40,304 nucleotides of DNA, taken from the IMG/VR virus record IMGVR_UViG_3300008470_000530, positions 1 through 40,304 of that record, one strand, 5' to 3'. Of the stretch, positions 1 through 9,384 are shown piece by piece (position 1 is the first letter of the stretch; each line of letters opens with the position of its first letter). A program made the position numbers and the translations under genes. This stretch comes from a virus. The notes below the pieces were generated by a model. It was not told the origin of the DNA. It did no database searches and worked only from the letters and a program-made list of their open reading frames with translations.

Positions 1-144
1 ATAAATTCTCACAAAACCACTACCGCCACCGTTACCACCGCTAGTTCCTACACTAACATCACCGCCAGCACCGCCACCAATTAAAATAGCCTTGTGTATT
101 ATTTTAGAGTTTGGTGGTGTCCATAGTGCGCTAATTTCTATAAA
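1..144. repeat. Left copy of 144-bp terminal direct repeat
   Basis: These bases are identical to the last 144 bases of the window (40161-40304). A perfect overlap of this kind is what a circular or circularly permuted phage genome gives when assembled as a linear contig. The unit is therefore 40,160 bp. The repeat lies inside a coding region that reads straight across the join, which supports closure rather than a real short terminal repeat. Confidence 0.95.
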
Positions 145-186
145 CTCAGTTACTAATCCGCTTATCATATCCACGACTTCTATCAT
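1..186 (-). CDS. Glycine-rich tail protein, N-terminal part (continues at 40160)
   Basis: This is the 5' end of a gene cut by the contig ends. ATG at 186-184 is preceded by AGGGAG about ten bases upstream. It reads MIEVVDMISGLVTEF, then a WTPP motif, then Gly-rich sequence, and continues without a break at position 40160 down to the stop at 39600. The joined protein has 248 residues. The N-terminal pattern with WTPP followed by Gly-Gly-rich repeats is common in phage tail fibre and receptor-binding proteins, where polyglycine helices form the tip. It lies directly downstream of the other tail-tip genes. Confidence 0.85.
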   Translation of the reverse strand, partial: MIEVVDMISGLVTEFIEISALWTPPNSKIIHKAILIGGGAGGDVSVGTSGGNGGGSGFVRIY

Positions 187-199
187 TTTAAAAACTCCC

Positions 200-856
200 T
201 TAAACTAAAACTTTTAAATCTATTTGAATTTGAACAACCCCGTTTGTCGCTTGGTCTAAATTTGCACCTAAACTATCAGCCGTTATTTTTAATAATGTTG
301 TATTAGCCATATCAAAAGCACCACCGTAAGTGTGATTTCGTGCCGTTGTATCTGATACCACCTGTGTAACATCAAAAGGTATAGCCAATTTTTGCAAACT
401 ACCGACAACGCCACATTTAACAGTATAACCAGTTATGCCCGCACCTAAAAATTGACTATCGTGTTTTATAAAAGTGTTTGATACTTGCGTTTTCGCTGGT
501 AGCGGGAATAGGTCTATAGTGTTGGTTAAAGCGGCGGTTGAAAAATCAGTATATGATTTTACTATTTTGGTATAGATACCACCAGAGGCGAGCAAACCTA
601 TTTCGCCTATAACGGTGTTGGGTGATCCAATTCTAACTATTTTTATAGTCCTGTTTTCCGCAATGTAAAAATCGCCTGCGGGGTTTGCTACTCTGCCTAA
701 ATCTGCAGAGCCGTCCTTTATTTGTGCGCCCGTTAATTCTACATACGGAATAATGGCGTTTTCGCTCCATTGGTTATCTTTTAATTTTTGGTTAAGCGAA
801 TTACTTTCTAAAATTTGTAAAAGCTGATAAATTTCTGTCGTTGTAGATTTAGCCAT
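200..856 (-). CDS. Putative tail-tip or fibre structural protein, 218 aa
   Basis: I do not recognise the family. It starts at ATG 856 with GGAGC about eleven bases upstream and ends 13 bases before the start of the Gly-rich gene. The N-terminus is helical (about residues 1-35) and the rest is Thr-, Val- and Gly-rich with alternating hydrophobic residues, typical of beta-rich virion proteins. There is no signal peptide or membrane segment. Position between the hub protein and the Gly-rich tip protein suggests a baseplate or fibre component. That role is inferred from context only. Confidence 0.75.
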   Translation of the reverse strand: MAKSTTTEIYQLLQILESNSLNQKLKDNQWSENAIIPYVELTGAQIKDGSADLGRVANPAGDFYIAENRTIKIVRIGSPNTVIGEIGLLASGGIYTKIVKSYTDFSTAALTNTIDLFPLPAKTQVSNTFIKHDSQFLGAGITGYTVKCGVVGSLQKLAIPFDVTQVVSDTTARNHTYGGAFDMANTTLLKITADSLGANLDQATNGVVQIQIDLKVLV

Positions 857-858
857 TT

Positions 859-3264
859 TTAAAATTGCTCCGAAAAAAGTTCTAAAGTTTCCCGCTCATT
901 CTCATTTAAAATTTTACCAAATATTAAAATATTTTGCATAACGCCGTCGTAAAAATTTAGGTTAGGGCTTGCCGATTTTGCACCCACAGTAAATGAAACT
1001 ACATCACCTAAAATGGCGTCATTAGTTCCCGTTTGTAAAACGCCGTCAATGTAAAGGCTTAAATTTCCCGCACCGTCATAGGTGATAACTGCCGAAAATT
1101 TATTAGTGGTTATTGCACCACTTTTTGAAATAGCCGAACCGTTATAAACAGTCGCCCGTAAAATTCCATTTTCAAAAGATATGGAAAATTTATCGGACGC
1201 ACCTAAAATATTGTTAATCAAAACTTGCGCCGTTGTTACATTTGCGGGCGTTGCTGTTATAAAAATAGAAAATGCGCTACCTGCCGACACCTCGCTTAAA
1301 ACAGTGCGCTCTAAAAGATTATCCGTGCCATTAAAAGAAATTAAATTACTTGTTTTATTAAAAATAGGTTGCTTTGTTGCCGTCGCCTGTGCCAAATCAT
1401 AAGCGTTCCCGCTCTGGTCGTAAAAAGTTTTTAAATAGCCTGTATCACTGCTTACATTTTCCAAAGCATTTATAATAAAGTCGTTAAAATCTAGCCATTT
1501 TTTTAGTAAATAAGTATCAATAAAATTGCGCCTAAAAATAAAATCACGGTCATCATTTGAGCCCGCATCCACTGCGGTATCGGTTGAATTATTGCGCCTT
1601 AATTCTAAGCAATCACCCAAATAATTACTTTTTAGGTAATTAATCCCGCAAGCAAAAAGCATATCGGAAATGTCGCTAGACAAAGGGGGGATATCCTCTG
1701 GTTTTACAAGTTCTACTTTAAGCGTTGTTTTAAAATCTGCCGAATGATTGATACCTATAATTTTATAAAAATCATTTTCGATTATTTTTACTGCCCCGAC
1801 GGCTTGCCCCAAAATCCCTTCATCTAATTTTGACACATCCAAAATAAAAGCACCATTGTCGCCCGCAATATCAATGCGCCTAAGTTTGCATAAGTCAAAA
1901 AGTTTGGCGTCTGGGTAAAATGGCAAACTAACATTAAAGGTTAACTTTGGATTTTCTGTTTGACTGCCAATAAAATTTAAAAGGTTTTGCCGTTCGGTAA
2001 CATTATCTATAAACTCAATATCCACATCTTTTGAAGTTCCAAATGTTTTACTGTCGCTTATAAATTCTAGTGATGTGTCCTTCCAAAACCATTTCTCAAC
2101 TACATTTTTACCGCCCTGATTAAAATCATAAACTGCTAACTTTCTCTCTGGGTAAGTTAAAAAACTATGCTTAACAACGCTTGTGGGTTTTGCGGGTCTA
2201 AAATAAAAAACATTATTTTTAACATAAAAAATGGAATGCCCAAAAGCTAAATCTTTTAAAAGGTCAATAACTTTAGTGTCGGGTTCAATTAAACTTAAAT
2301 TTATACTTTGCGTATCATAGCCCGCCGTTATGTTATCTGCGTTAACTTCAAAAAAAGATGTAAACTGCCCTCGGTTCATAACTTCCAAAACCAAAGTGTT
2401 TACAGTGATTGCGGTAAGCGTGCCAAGTTCGGCTATATTTAGCGTACTTAAAATTGAAATTAAAGCACGGGCGCTAAATTTCTCCGTGTTGTCTTTAGTA
2501 GTTTTAGCCGACTTGTCATCAATCAAACCTTGGAATGTTTCCGTTTCAATTAAAACGGGGTTGTCTATATCAGTATAGCGGTCTACATACCCTTCCATAA
2601 TCCTTACAAGCGAATTGTGGCGAATGAAATTTACAAAAATTGAGTTAGGGTTATTTTCGTCTGACATTTCGCCGTGTATATTTTTTAAAGTTAGACTTGC
2701 CGAGCCTACTTTAACATCACCAAATTCATATAAATTGTCGGCTATTTTTTCACTTATTGGCGACACGGATTTATTTAATAAAAAACCCGAAACATCAAAC
2801 CAGTCATCCTCATATTCTTTTACTTTTTTAACCGATACATTGTCAATCTCTGCCGTAAAAGAGCTTAACCCTTTTAAATAAAGCGTACTGTCGCCCAATG
2901 CCCTTATTTTAAAGGTGTAAATACCGTTGAGTGCCACATTTTGACCTACTGACTGGTCGCCTATTAGAATTTGGAAAGTACCGGCAGAATAATTGGTCAT
3001 CAAAAAAGTTATTTCATACAAAAATCCTGTTTGCAAATTAATGTTTTGCGACAGGCTTTGATTTGTTACCCCCGTCGCTATGGCTTTACCGCCTGCAATA
3101 GTCCAGCCTGTCCCCTTAGCCCAGTCTGTATCAGTGGTAAAATCACCATTGGCCACAAGTTCCGTTGCAAAAACTTCGGTAATGGCAAGACGCCGTTTTA
3201 ATTCAATTCGTCTGCCGTGTTTTATCTCACTATATCTATTATAAATCTGTTTATTTGTAAGCAT
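859..3264 (-). CDS. Tail hub/tip protein with carbohydrate-binding and lectin-like domains, 801 aa
   Basis: A large tail-tip protein built of modules. About residues 35-145 look like a jelly-roll carbohydrate-binding domain: an LVANGDF start, a TDWAKGTGW motif and a final IDNVSV strand. About 155-525 resemble tail hub or baseplate proteins. About 545-640 carry the signature of the ArabFuran-catal/ConA-like family, with an LRRNNSTDTAV stretch and FYDQSGN followed by QATATKQP. The end, with ITYDGAGNLSLYIDG, is a LamG-like lectin sandwich. A longer frame begins at TTG 3282, but it overlaps the upstream gene's stop. ATG 3264 with GAGG upstream is the better start. Likely role: host surface glycan recognition at the tail tip. 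Confidence 0.85.
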   Translation of the reverse strand: MLTNKQIYNRYSEIKHGRRIELKRRLAITEVFATELVANGDFTTDTDWAKGTGWTIAGGKAIATGVTNQSLSQNINLQTGFLYEITFLMTNYSAGTFQILIGDQSVGQNVALNGIYTFKIRALGDSTLYLKGLSSFTAEIDNVSVKKVKEYEDDWFDVSGFLLNKSVSPISEKIADNLYEFGDVKVGSASLTLKNIHGEMSDENNPNSIFVNFIRHNSLVRIMEGYVDRYTDIDNPVLIETETFQGLIDDKSAKTTKDNTEKFSARALISILSTLNIAELGTLTAITVNTLVLEVMNRGQFTSFFEVNADNITAGYDTQSINLSLIEPDTKVIDLLKDLAFGHSIFYVKNNVFYFRPAKPTSVVKHSFLTYPERKLAVYDFNQGGKNVVEKWFWKDTSLEFISDSKTFGTSKDVDIEFIDNVTERQNLLNFIGSQTENPKLTFNVSLPFYPDAKLFDLCKLRRIDIAGDNGAFILDVSKLDEGILGQAVGAVKIIENDFYKIIGINHSADFKTTLKVELVKPEDIPPLSSDISDMLFACGINYLKSNYLGDCLELRRNNSTDTAVDAGSNDDRDFIFRRNFIDTYLLKKWLDFNDFIINALENVSSDTGYLKTFYDQSGNAYDLAQATATKQPIFNKTSNLISFNGTDNLLERTVLSEVSAGSAFSIFITATPANVTTAQVLINNILGASDKFSISFENGILRATVYNGSAISKSGAITTNKFSAVITYDGAGNLSLYIDGVLQTGTNDAILGDVVSFTVGAKSASPNLNFYDGVMQNILIFGKILNENERETLELFSEQF

Positions 3265-3268
3265 TTTT

Positions 3269-4075
3269 TTATGATACCTCAACTAAACGGATACGGTCGT
3301 TTAGTCCCGTCCAGTATAAATTTTTAGTTAAAGACGGGTTGCCACCACGCACCCGCGCAACTTTGTAAATATCTTTAAATCTATACGGCGCAAAAGAATA
3401 TATAAACTGCCCCTCGACGCCCGCATTAATCCAAATATGAAACTCCGTTTTCCTTCTTTTTAAAGTTTCCAAAAGGTCTATGTCATTTTGGTTTATGTGG
3501 CTTTTAATATTTAACGAAAATTCTAAACTGTCGCCCTTTGTAATTACTATGTTTTTACTGTCCTCTTTTTTCAAAACCTTTTCGTTTAGTTTTTCTGTCG
3601 GGTTCGGGTTTATGGGAAACTCTAAAGTACCGATTAAATCAAAGGCATAAATATTGTAAATTTCCTTTTCGTTATCGGCAACAATGGTATTACTGCCTGT
3701 TATTCTAATTTTACTCATTGTTATTTTTGCGTTTAATAAAACATAGATGTATTTTCCGTCGGCAGATTTTGTTATAACTGCATTAACGCCGTCGGTTACG
3801 GTCTGCCACGAACCGTCGTAATATTCAAAAGCAATATTAGCAATGTTGGTATTGTAAATATAAAACGCTCTTATATCTCTATTCGTTTCTAAATCACGCC
3901 CTAACGAAATGGCGTCGCCGTCGGTGTCCTCACCACTTGAAAGCCACCGAGTATCTTTGCGCCCGTCAAACGCAAGCCATTTAACGGCGTCATTGCTAGA
4001 CACCGCAACCGTTCCGCCAAATTCCTGTAATGCAAAGTTAAAATCAAAAAATGTAATGCCTTTAAATATTGCCAT
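3269..4075 (-). CDS. Distal tail-like protein with discoidin (F5/8C) domain, 268 aa
   Basis: About residues 15-135 look like a galactose-binding discoidin fold: VSSNDAVKWLAFDGRKDTRW, a matching typical discoidin opening in which a Trp follows a short 'A-D-G' turn, then strands and a KIRITGSN segment. The C-terminal half (LETLKRRKTEFHIW onward) resembles distal tail or baseplate proteins. ATG 4075 has AGGG ten bases upstream. Its stop lies just ahead of the hub gene start. In the usual tape-measure, distal-tail, hub order it fills the distal-tail slot, with an added sugar-binding domain. Confidence 0.75.
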   Translation of the reverse strand: MAIFKGITFFDFNFALQEFGGTVAVSSNDAVKWLAFDGRKDTRWLSSGEDTDGDAISLGRDLETNRDIRAFYIYNTNIANIAFEYYDGSWQTVTDGVNAVITKSADGKYIYVLLNAKITMSKIRITGSNTIVADNEKEIYNIYAFDLIGTLEFPINPNPTEKLNEKVLKKEDSKNIVITKGDSLEFSLNIKSHINQNDIDLLETLKRRKTEFHIWINAGVEGQFIYSFAPYRFKDIYKVARVRGGNPSLTKNLYWTGLNDRIRLVEVS

Positions 4076-4265
4076 AGTTAACCCTTATTTTTGGTATAAA
4101 TTTTAAGGTAAAAAAGAAGTTATTATTTTTTAAACAAAAGTAAAAAGATTTATTTTTTTCTGCTTTAAAGTAAATATCAATTTTTGCCAAACAAAAACTA
4201 TTCTCATATTTTTTTATGAGTTCAATTTTTAACCTTAATTTAAAAAACTGTAAAATAAATTCCAT
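4062..4265 (-). CDS. Small hypothetical tail-region protein, 67 aa
   Basis: Starts at ATG 4265, eleven bases after the tape measure stop, with AGGA nine bases upstream, and overlaps the next gene's start by 14 bases. The protein is Lys-, Phe- and Ile-rich (pI clearly basic) with no recognisable motif. Good ribosome binding site, tight spacing and same strand argue for a real gene, but base composition is close to random AT-rich sequence, so doubt remains. Confidence 0.5.
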   Translation of the reverse strand: MEFILQFFKLRLKIELIKKYENSFCLAKIDIYFKAEKNKSFYFCLKNNNFFFTLKFIPKIRVNYGNI

Positions 4266-4276
4266 ATTAAAAAATC

Positions 4277-6943
4277 CTATTGTGCCGTCGTCGGAAATGG
4301 TGACAATGTTCTGCTTATAATGTCATCGGAAATCATATCGTGTAGGGAGCGTGCCAATTCCTCTGGCGTACTTCCAATTAAACTGCCCTCAACAATTATA
4401 TTAATGTCCATATTGCTACTACTATTTTGATTATTAGTAACTGCGTCTGGCGCAGATAATTGTAAATCACCACTGCGTAAAAATTGAGCCTCTCTAGCGG
4501 GTACTACTATTTCGCCTGCGTGAATATTCGCAAGCATATCATTAGGCACTTTGTCCGTGCCGACTGCAAAACTTGTTGCGCCTATCTGTGCAATTTGCAC
4601 CGCACCCGCTGTGGCTACTTTTGCGGCGGCGGCTATGTTAGCCGGGAACGGCAATGTTAACGCCTTTGTAATTCCTTCTGCTACATTTATAGTCGCCTTT
4701 CCTATGCCGATACCCTTTTGAATGGTGGCGTTATTCTTTGAAAGTGTAGCCAAATTATTTAAGGTTGCGCCTGTGTCTTTTACACTTTCGGAATTTAAAA
4801 CCTTATTTAGTTTAGAAGTAGCTTTTTTAGCACCCTGTTTTTTAGCCTCAATTGCCGCAAGTCTACCCGCAAACTCCTCATTAATTAAAGCCTCTTGTTC
4901 GTTAAACTGTTTTAATATTTCAGTTTTTGCAAGTCCTTCTGTTTCCCATTCAATTATTTTGTTCTCTAAATCTGCAAAGCGTAAATCTTTTTCTAGTAAT
5001 AATTTTTCCTCAATGGCTAATAATTCCGCCTCGTTTGCGGCGGTTTTTATTGCTAAAATTTGCGCCGCCTCTTCCTGTGTCATTATTACTTTTTCATTTG
5101 ACGCATCTTTTAAGTTTTTATTTTTAGCATCTGCAATTTCTTTGGCTGTTTTAGCTTCTTCCTCTTCTTTTTCTTTGGCGTCATCAGTGGATTTTTTTCT
5201 ACGATTTGAAACATTATCTATAGCCATATTCCATTCATCAGCCCAAGCCCCAGCGACCGTTTGCACACTGGCTATTAATGAAATATCCTCTTTGCCAAAA
5301 AGTTTACGAATGCCGTTTAATAAGTCCTCAACAACCAAAAGTGTGTCATTTGCAAACGACACGAAACCGCCTAAAACATTTGTAAAGAAATTCTTAAATA
5401 AATCAAACCAAGACTTAATCGTGTCGGCAAAAACTATCCTTAAAAATTCTAAAACATTTGCCGTTTTTTCCTGTATACCGCCCCAGTTCTTTTGCCAAGC
5501 AACAAATAATGTGCCGACCGCAACAATTAATGCGCCAATTCCTGTGGCAACCATAGCCACCTTTAACGCCCGCAAAGAAAAAACGCTACCCCATATTGCT
5601 TTTGTCAATAATCCAAAACTAGAAATTAATTTAGTAAGGGTAAATTGTTTTACAAAAATTGTGTTTAAGATTAACTGTGCTTTTAAAGCATTAAAACCGA
5701 TACCAAGCGCACCTATTGCCTTTGTCGCATTTATAACTTGCCCCGTCATTATCAAAAGCGCACTTCCAAAAATACCAACAAAAGCTACCGCGCCACTTAT
5801 ACCCGCACCAAATAAAACTAAAGTAGCTATATTATTTTTAGTGCGTTCGCTCATTTGATTTAATTTTTTTATAAAGTCGGTAACAATTTGTATTGCTGGT
5901 TTTAATTTTTCCGCAAAAAAAGCACCAAAAGAAATACGCAAAACATTTAAATTTCCTACTAATAATTTAATTGCAAACGAAAATGTTTCAAGCTGTTTTG
6001 CGTAAGCCTCATTTAAGCCCGTGCCGTTTTCAATATCGGAATTAATGTTTACTATTGTTTTTCTAAGGTTTTCTATTTCAGCCTCGCCAAGTGCGCCGAC
6101 GGCTGTTAATGCTCTTATGTTCGGTATCATTTCTGCCAAAGCGTCTGGGTTTTCTTTTGCGGCTATGGCTAATTTTTTTAAAACTTCTGTAAAGTCGGCA
6201 GATTTTAAAGCGGATGCGCCAATAGGTATATTGTATTTTTTCATTACGGAAATTGCTTGCTCCGTTGGCTTTAATAATCCCGCTATTGCGCCCTTTAAAG
6301 CCGTACTAGCCTCTTCCGTACTTAAACCCCCGAGCGTTAACTGCGACATAGTGGCAAGTAAAGTTTTAAATCCTATACCCGCCTGTTTTGCAATAGGCGC
6401 AATTTTACCAACATTAGCCGCAAGTTCGCCCACCGTTGTTTTACCCGCTTTTTGTGCTGAGAAAAAAGCATTTGCAACATCACTCGCTACTACCGTTTCC
6501 TTTCCGTATGCGTTAATTACAGAAGTTAGACCGTCAACCGATACGCTTAAACTGGTTACACCGCCTATGGCTAATTTTTGCGCAATGGTAAAAGTTTTTA
6601 AAGATTTTGCGCCTGCGCCCAAAGCCGATACAGTATCAAATAATGCTTTGTTGCTATCCTCTATGGCAAAGCCCATCCCAATTGCATCTTTGGCAACTTT
6701 TTTTAAATCACTTCCGAAATTATTTAATTCTGTTTTGCCTAAAAGAGTAAAAACATTGGTAACGCCTTTTTCAAATTCAGAAAATGGTTTTATTGTGGAA
6801 ATTATCCCTGCGGAAATTCCTGCAAATGCAATAGCGCCAACTTTCGCAACATCCATAAAGCTAGTTTTAAGGGTGTTTACTTTGCCCTCAATTTGCTTTG
6901 TGTCTGCTAAAAAGTTTAATACCACATTTGTACTTAAAGCCAT
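4277..6943 (-). CDS. Tail tape measure protein, 888 aa
   Basis: The longest gene of the tail block. Hydrophobic segments near residues 35-50, 375-405 and 460-480 are typical of tape measure proteins, as is the highly charged coiled-coil stretch near 575-610 (KEKEEEEAKTAKEIADAK). The C-terminal motif with VGTDKVP and NIHAGEIVVPAREAQ is a recurrent tape-measure feature. By the usual rule of about 1.5 angstrom per residue the tail would be near 0.13 micrometre. ATG 6943 is preceded by AGGA. It follows the tail chaperone genes, the standard order in long-tailed phages. Confidence 0.93.
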   Translation of the reverse strand: MALSTNVVLNFLADTKQIEGKVNTLKTSFMDVAKVGAIAFAGISAGIISTIKPFSEFEKGVTNVFTLLGKTELNNFGSDLKKVAKDAIGMGFAIEDSNKALFDTVSALGAGAKSLKTFTIAQKLAIGGVTSLSVSVDGLTSVINAYGKETVVASDVANAFFSAQKAGKTTVGELAANVGKIAPIAKQAGIGFKTLLATMSQLTLGGLSTEEASTALKGAIAGLLKPTEQAISVMKKYNIPIGASALKSADFTEVLKKLAIAAKENPDALAEMIPNIRALTAVGALGEAEIENLRKTIVNINSDIENGTGLNEAYAKQLETFSFAIKLLVGNLNVLRISFGAFFAEKLKPAIQIVTDFIKKLNQMSERTKNNIATLVLFGAGISGAVAFVGIFGSALLIMTGQVINATKAIGALGIGFNALKAQLILNTIFVKQFTLTKLISSFGLLTKAIWGSVFSLRALKVAMVATGIGALIVAVGTLFVAWQKNWGGIQEKTANVLEFLRIVFADTIKSWFDLFKNFFTNVLGGFVSFANDTLLVVEDLLNGIRKLFGKEDISLIASVQTVAGAWADEWNMAIDNVSNRRKKSTDDAKEKEEEEAKTAKEIADAKNKNLKDASNEKVIMTQEEAAQILAIKTAANEAELLAIEEKLLLEKDLRFADLENKIIEWETEGLAKTEILKQFNEQEALINEEFAGRLAAIEAKKQGAKKATSKLNKVLNSESVKDTGATLNNLATLSKNNATIQKGIGIGKATINVAEGITKALTLPFPANIAAAAKVATAGAVQIAQIGATSFAVGTDKVPNDMLANIHAGEIVVPAREAQFLRSGDLQLSAPDAVTNNQNSSSNMDINIIVEGSLIGSTPEELARSLHDMISDDIISRTLSPFPTTAQ

Positions 6944-6949
6944 TTTTTA

Positions 6950-7165
6950 TTATTTCCTATTTTTACCGTCTATAAAACTTTGTTGAAATTCAATAAATTT
7001 TTTAAAATGGGTGTTAGCATTATTAAAAGACCTATTGCTTTTAGCACTAAAAACCGAACCCGCCGCTTGCATACTATTCGCCCTACCAATATTGTTAAAG
7101 GCTAAATCCATTAAAGATATACGCCCGTATTGCTCGCACAAAATTTGAATTTTACGCATTGTCAA
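6950..7165 (-). CDS. Tail assembly chaperone, downstream (T-like) segment
   Basis: This frame opens at TTG 7165 and ends seven bases before the tape measure start. It has no good ribosome binding site. The protein-like sequence continues upstream of the TTG in the same frame (KAGYTFNEVGY), then in another frame (NFEDVIGILVF) back to the A-run at the end of the preceding gene. This is what is expected of a chaperone made only as a frameshifted extension (the lambda G-GT type). The net shift from the upstream gene is -1, but two frame changes are needed, so one may be a sequence error in the T6 run near 7199-7204. Confidence 0.7.
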   Translation of the reverse strand: MTMRKIQILCEQYGRISLMDLAFNNIGRANSMQAAGSVFSAKSNRSFNNANTHFKKFIEFQQSFIDGKNRK

Positions 7166-7230
7166 ATAGCCTACTTCGTTAAATGTGTAGCCCGCTTTAA
7201 AAACTAATATTCCGATGACATCTTCAAAAT

Positions 7231-7611
7231 TTAGCTTTTTTTTTCCGCTTGCTCTGTGTCATTTTCGTTCTTTTTTTCCACAGGCAAAGAGGCTTTATAG
7301 GCATTTAAAGCAACGCCCATTTTTTCGCTCATTAGTTCCATATCGTCAGATGTCACGCTTCCGCAAAAGTCATCGTAACTTAAATTTTGTTTAGTTTCTT
7401 TTGGCAAGCCCGCATATAAAAACTTAGCTATCGTTAGCATTGGTTTCATATTTAGAAATTTTTCTAACTCAACTAAAGCTAAAGGTATGCCCTCATTTTC
7501 TAAATATATTAAAGATTTTAAAGGATAATCTAATAAAATCTTTTTGCCCCCGACTGTAATTTCAAAATCTTGGAAAAAACCTGCCAAACTATTGAATTTT
7601 TTATCTGCCAT
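7231..7611 (-). CDS. Tail assembly chaperone, upstream (G-like) protein, 126 aa
   Basis: Starts at ATG 7611 with AGGAGG upstream and sits between the tail tube and tape measure genes, the fixed place of tail assembly chaperones. Sequence includes FEITVGGKKILLDYPLKSL and a Lys/Glu-rich C-terminus. It ends in GAA AAA AAA AGC TAA, a run of nine A, which is a slippery context. Known phage chaperones of this type make a longer fused product by frameshifting at this point. The function is thus assigned from position, size and frameshift architecture, not from a strong sequence match. Confidence 0.75.
   Translation of the reverse strand: MADKKFNSLAGFFQDFEITVGGKKILLDYPLKSLIYLENEGIPLALVELEKFLNMKPMLTIAKFLYAGLPKETKQNLSYDDFCGSVTSDDMELMSEKMGVALNAYKASLPVEKKNENDTEQAEKKS
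7236..7244 (-). other. A9 slippery run at the chaperone frameshift point
   Basis: Nine consecutive A on the coding strand immediately before the stop codon of the upstream chaperone. Homopolymeric A runs allow -1, -2 or +1 slippage. The next protein-like stretch (NFEDVIGILVF) is reached by a -2 or +1 shift from the first frame. Phage Mu is known to use a -2 shift at the same place in its tail genes. Confidence 0.55.
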
Positions 7612-7645
7612 TTTTACTGCCTCCTTAGGATTTTTTTACTATTGA

Positions 7646-7664
7646 GGGCGAGCATAACCCGCCC
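7646..7664. other. Short GC-rich hairpin between tail tube and chaperone genes
   Basis: GGGCG at 7646-7650 pairs with CGCCC at 7660-7664 around a nine-base loop. There is no T-run directly after it on the minus strand. It could modulate readthrough or mRNA processing between the highly expressed tail tube gene and the chaperones. Confidence 0.35.
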
Positions 7665-7683
7665 CCAAACTAACTAACTCACT

Positions 7684-8568
7684 TTAACTACAAATAACAT
7701 CTGCTTTCATTTTGTATTGCGTGTAAAGGTTTCCACCATTACACGGGTCTATTAATATTTCGCCTGTCAAGGTATACTCTGCAAATTCTCGCGAAATTGC
7801 CGAGAACGGTATACCACTAGGTACGCTTACTTTATGGAAGTCAATATATTCTAAACTGCCGTCTGCCAATTTAGGTTTTACGGCTAATATTCCCATATAT
7901 TTTGTTTGAGGATTTGCGCCTACTGATGTGATAACGCTACCGTTATTTACGCCCCTGACATCCAGCGCCGCAATGTCGCCTACCACAAATGCAATAGTGC
8001 CACTTCCGCCATTAATGGTTATACCAAGTTCGTCCACATCTACCATACCGCCTGTGTCGGGGATTATTACAGCTTCGGCAACTAAACCACTGTCGCTTAA
8101 AAATGCGCCCTCGCCCTGTGGTGTGCCAACTAAATAAATATCTAATTCATTTGCAAGCGCTGTCGCCTTAAAAATAAGTCTGCCAAAAGGTATATTAGCC
8201 TCTTTGCCAACTTTGGAAACAACGCTTGCAATTCCTGTGGCTATATCAAAAATTGACACGCCATTTGTATTTACAATCGTGCCAAAATTACCGCTTACCT
8301 CTGCGACATTTTCAGTTTGCACTCCTTCTTCAAAAGTGGTAAACGCAAAGTCGGGGTATTCTCTCAATACCATTGATATAGGATTAGCCGCTACTCCCGC
8401 CTCACTTGCCACCGCACCGTCAAAATTTCCACCGTGAAGTAACACATTTTCTCTAGCCCGCTCGCTAGTAAATTCTTGCATAACCCTAAAAATCCCGTAA
8501 GGGTCTTTATTTTTTAATTTATATGGAATAATATACTGTATTCCAAATCTGCCGTTAACATTTAACAT
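7684..8568 (-). CDS. Major tail tube protein, 294 aa
   Basis: Starts at ATG 8568 with GAGG correctly spaced upstream. The protein is beta-rich, with many Gly, Val and Ile residues, no membrane segment and no signal peptide. It opens MLNVNGRFGIQYIIPY, and a repeat-like NGGSGTIAFVVGD segment sits mid-protein. It is followed by the chaperones and tape measure and preceded by the tail terminator-like gene, which is the usual position of the tail tube subunit. A hairpin follows the gene. Assignment rests on position and composition. Confidence 0.75.
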   Translation of the reverse strand: MLNVNGRFGIQYIIPYKLKNKDPYGIFRVMQEFTSERARENVLLHGGNFDGAVASEAGVAANPISMVLREYPDFAFTTFEEGVQTENVAEVSGNFGTIVNTNGVSIFDIATGIASVVSKVGKEANIPFGRLIFKATALANELDIYLVGTPQGEGAFLSDSGLVAEAVIIPDTGGMVDVDELGITINGGSGTIAFVVGDIAALDVRGVNNGSVITSVGANPQTKYMGILAVKPKLADGSLEYIDFHKVSVPSGIPFSAISREFAEYTLTGEILIDPCNGGNLYTQYKMKADVICS

Positions 8569-8586
8569 TTTTTTACCTCGCTATTT

Positions 8587-8874
8587 TTATTTTTCAAAAT
8601 GACAGTCGAGCCATTTCATTTGGTTTCGTAATTCAAAGGGGATGTCTTCCCAAACCGTGCCCGCTTTTACAGTGCCTTTTTTATGTAAAATTCGGGTTAT
8701 TTTTGTTTTCCTACCTGCGAAATTAAAAACACTAAGCCTTTTACCGTCGGCTCTGTAAAGCGTTTTTTCGCCTAAGTTTGTACCGCTATCTTTTAATGTT
8801 TTGTACCCTGTGCTTACCGCTTTGTGCTTATTTAATATCTTTTCTGTGTCTTTTTTCATTTCATCTGCTTTCAT
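8587..8874 (-). CDS. Hypothetical tail-region protein, 95 aa
   Basis: ATG 8874 with GGAGG fourteen bases upstream. Basic, Lys-rich N-terminus (MKADEMKKDTEKILNKHKAV), then a short beta-like region with RADGKRLSVFNFAGRK and a C-terminal WLDCHFEK. I know no family for it. It sits between the tail terminator and tail tube genes and is translated in tight series with them, so it is probably a minor tail or assembly protein. Confidence 0.7.
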   Translation of the reverse strand: MKADEMKKDTEKILNKHKAVSTGYKTLKDSGTNLGEKTLYRADGKRLSVFNFAGRKTKITRILHKKGTVKAGTVWEDIPFELRNQMKWLDCHFEK

Positions 8875-8898
8875 TTTTTTATGCCTCCAATTTTTTTA

Positions 8899-9378
8899 TT
8901 AAGCGAATTTGTAATTCAGCTGTATTCCTGACCCTACAACCTGTGCGCCATTATCAAAATTGCGCCTCACGGGTAGTAGTGCCGTCATTGTATATCCAAA
9001 ATCTACCGAGTTACTAGACCTATTCCCGCAAACTCTTAAAAGTGCGTCGCCGTATCGTAACCCCTTACGATAGGCGTTGTTATTATTCCCGGCGTCTTTT
9101 AATGTAAACCAAATTGAAACGACTACATTTAACTCCGTTGCGGCTCTGCCTATTGAATTGGGGTCCAGATTGATAGTGTCATCTAAAACTATGTCAACGA
9201 AAATTTTATCTTCGGGAATTTCTGCTAAATCAATATAATATGATGTATCGGGTACGGTATCTAAAACAATACTGTCCGATTTTTCCGTATTTATTTTTGC
9301 AATTTGGCAATTTAAATCTGATATTAAAAAAGTTATAATGTCATCTAAAATTTGCTCAATGTCTTTTATTTGTCGCAT
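8899..9378 (-). CDS. Tail terminator/completion protein (gpU-like position), 159 aa
   Basis: Starts at ATG 9378 with a weak GGG upstream and begins seven bases after the gpG-like gene ends. Size and gene order (connector, gpG-like, this gene, tail tube) match tail terminator proteins that cap the tail tube at the head end. The sequence has an N-terminal helix (EQILDDIITFLISDL) followed by a mixed fold with VVVSIWFTLKD. No catalytic motif. Assignment is from size and order. Confidence 0.6.
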   Translation of the reverse strand: MRQIKDIEQILDDIITFLISDLNCQIAKINTEKSDSIVLDTVPDTSYYIDLAEIPEDKIFVDIVLDDTINLDPNSIGRAATELNVVVSIWFTLKDAGNNNNAYRKGLRYGDALLRVCGNRSSNSVDFGYTMTALLPVRRNFDNGAQVVGSGIQLNYKFA

Positions 9379-9384
9379 AGTTTT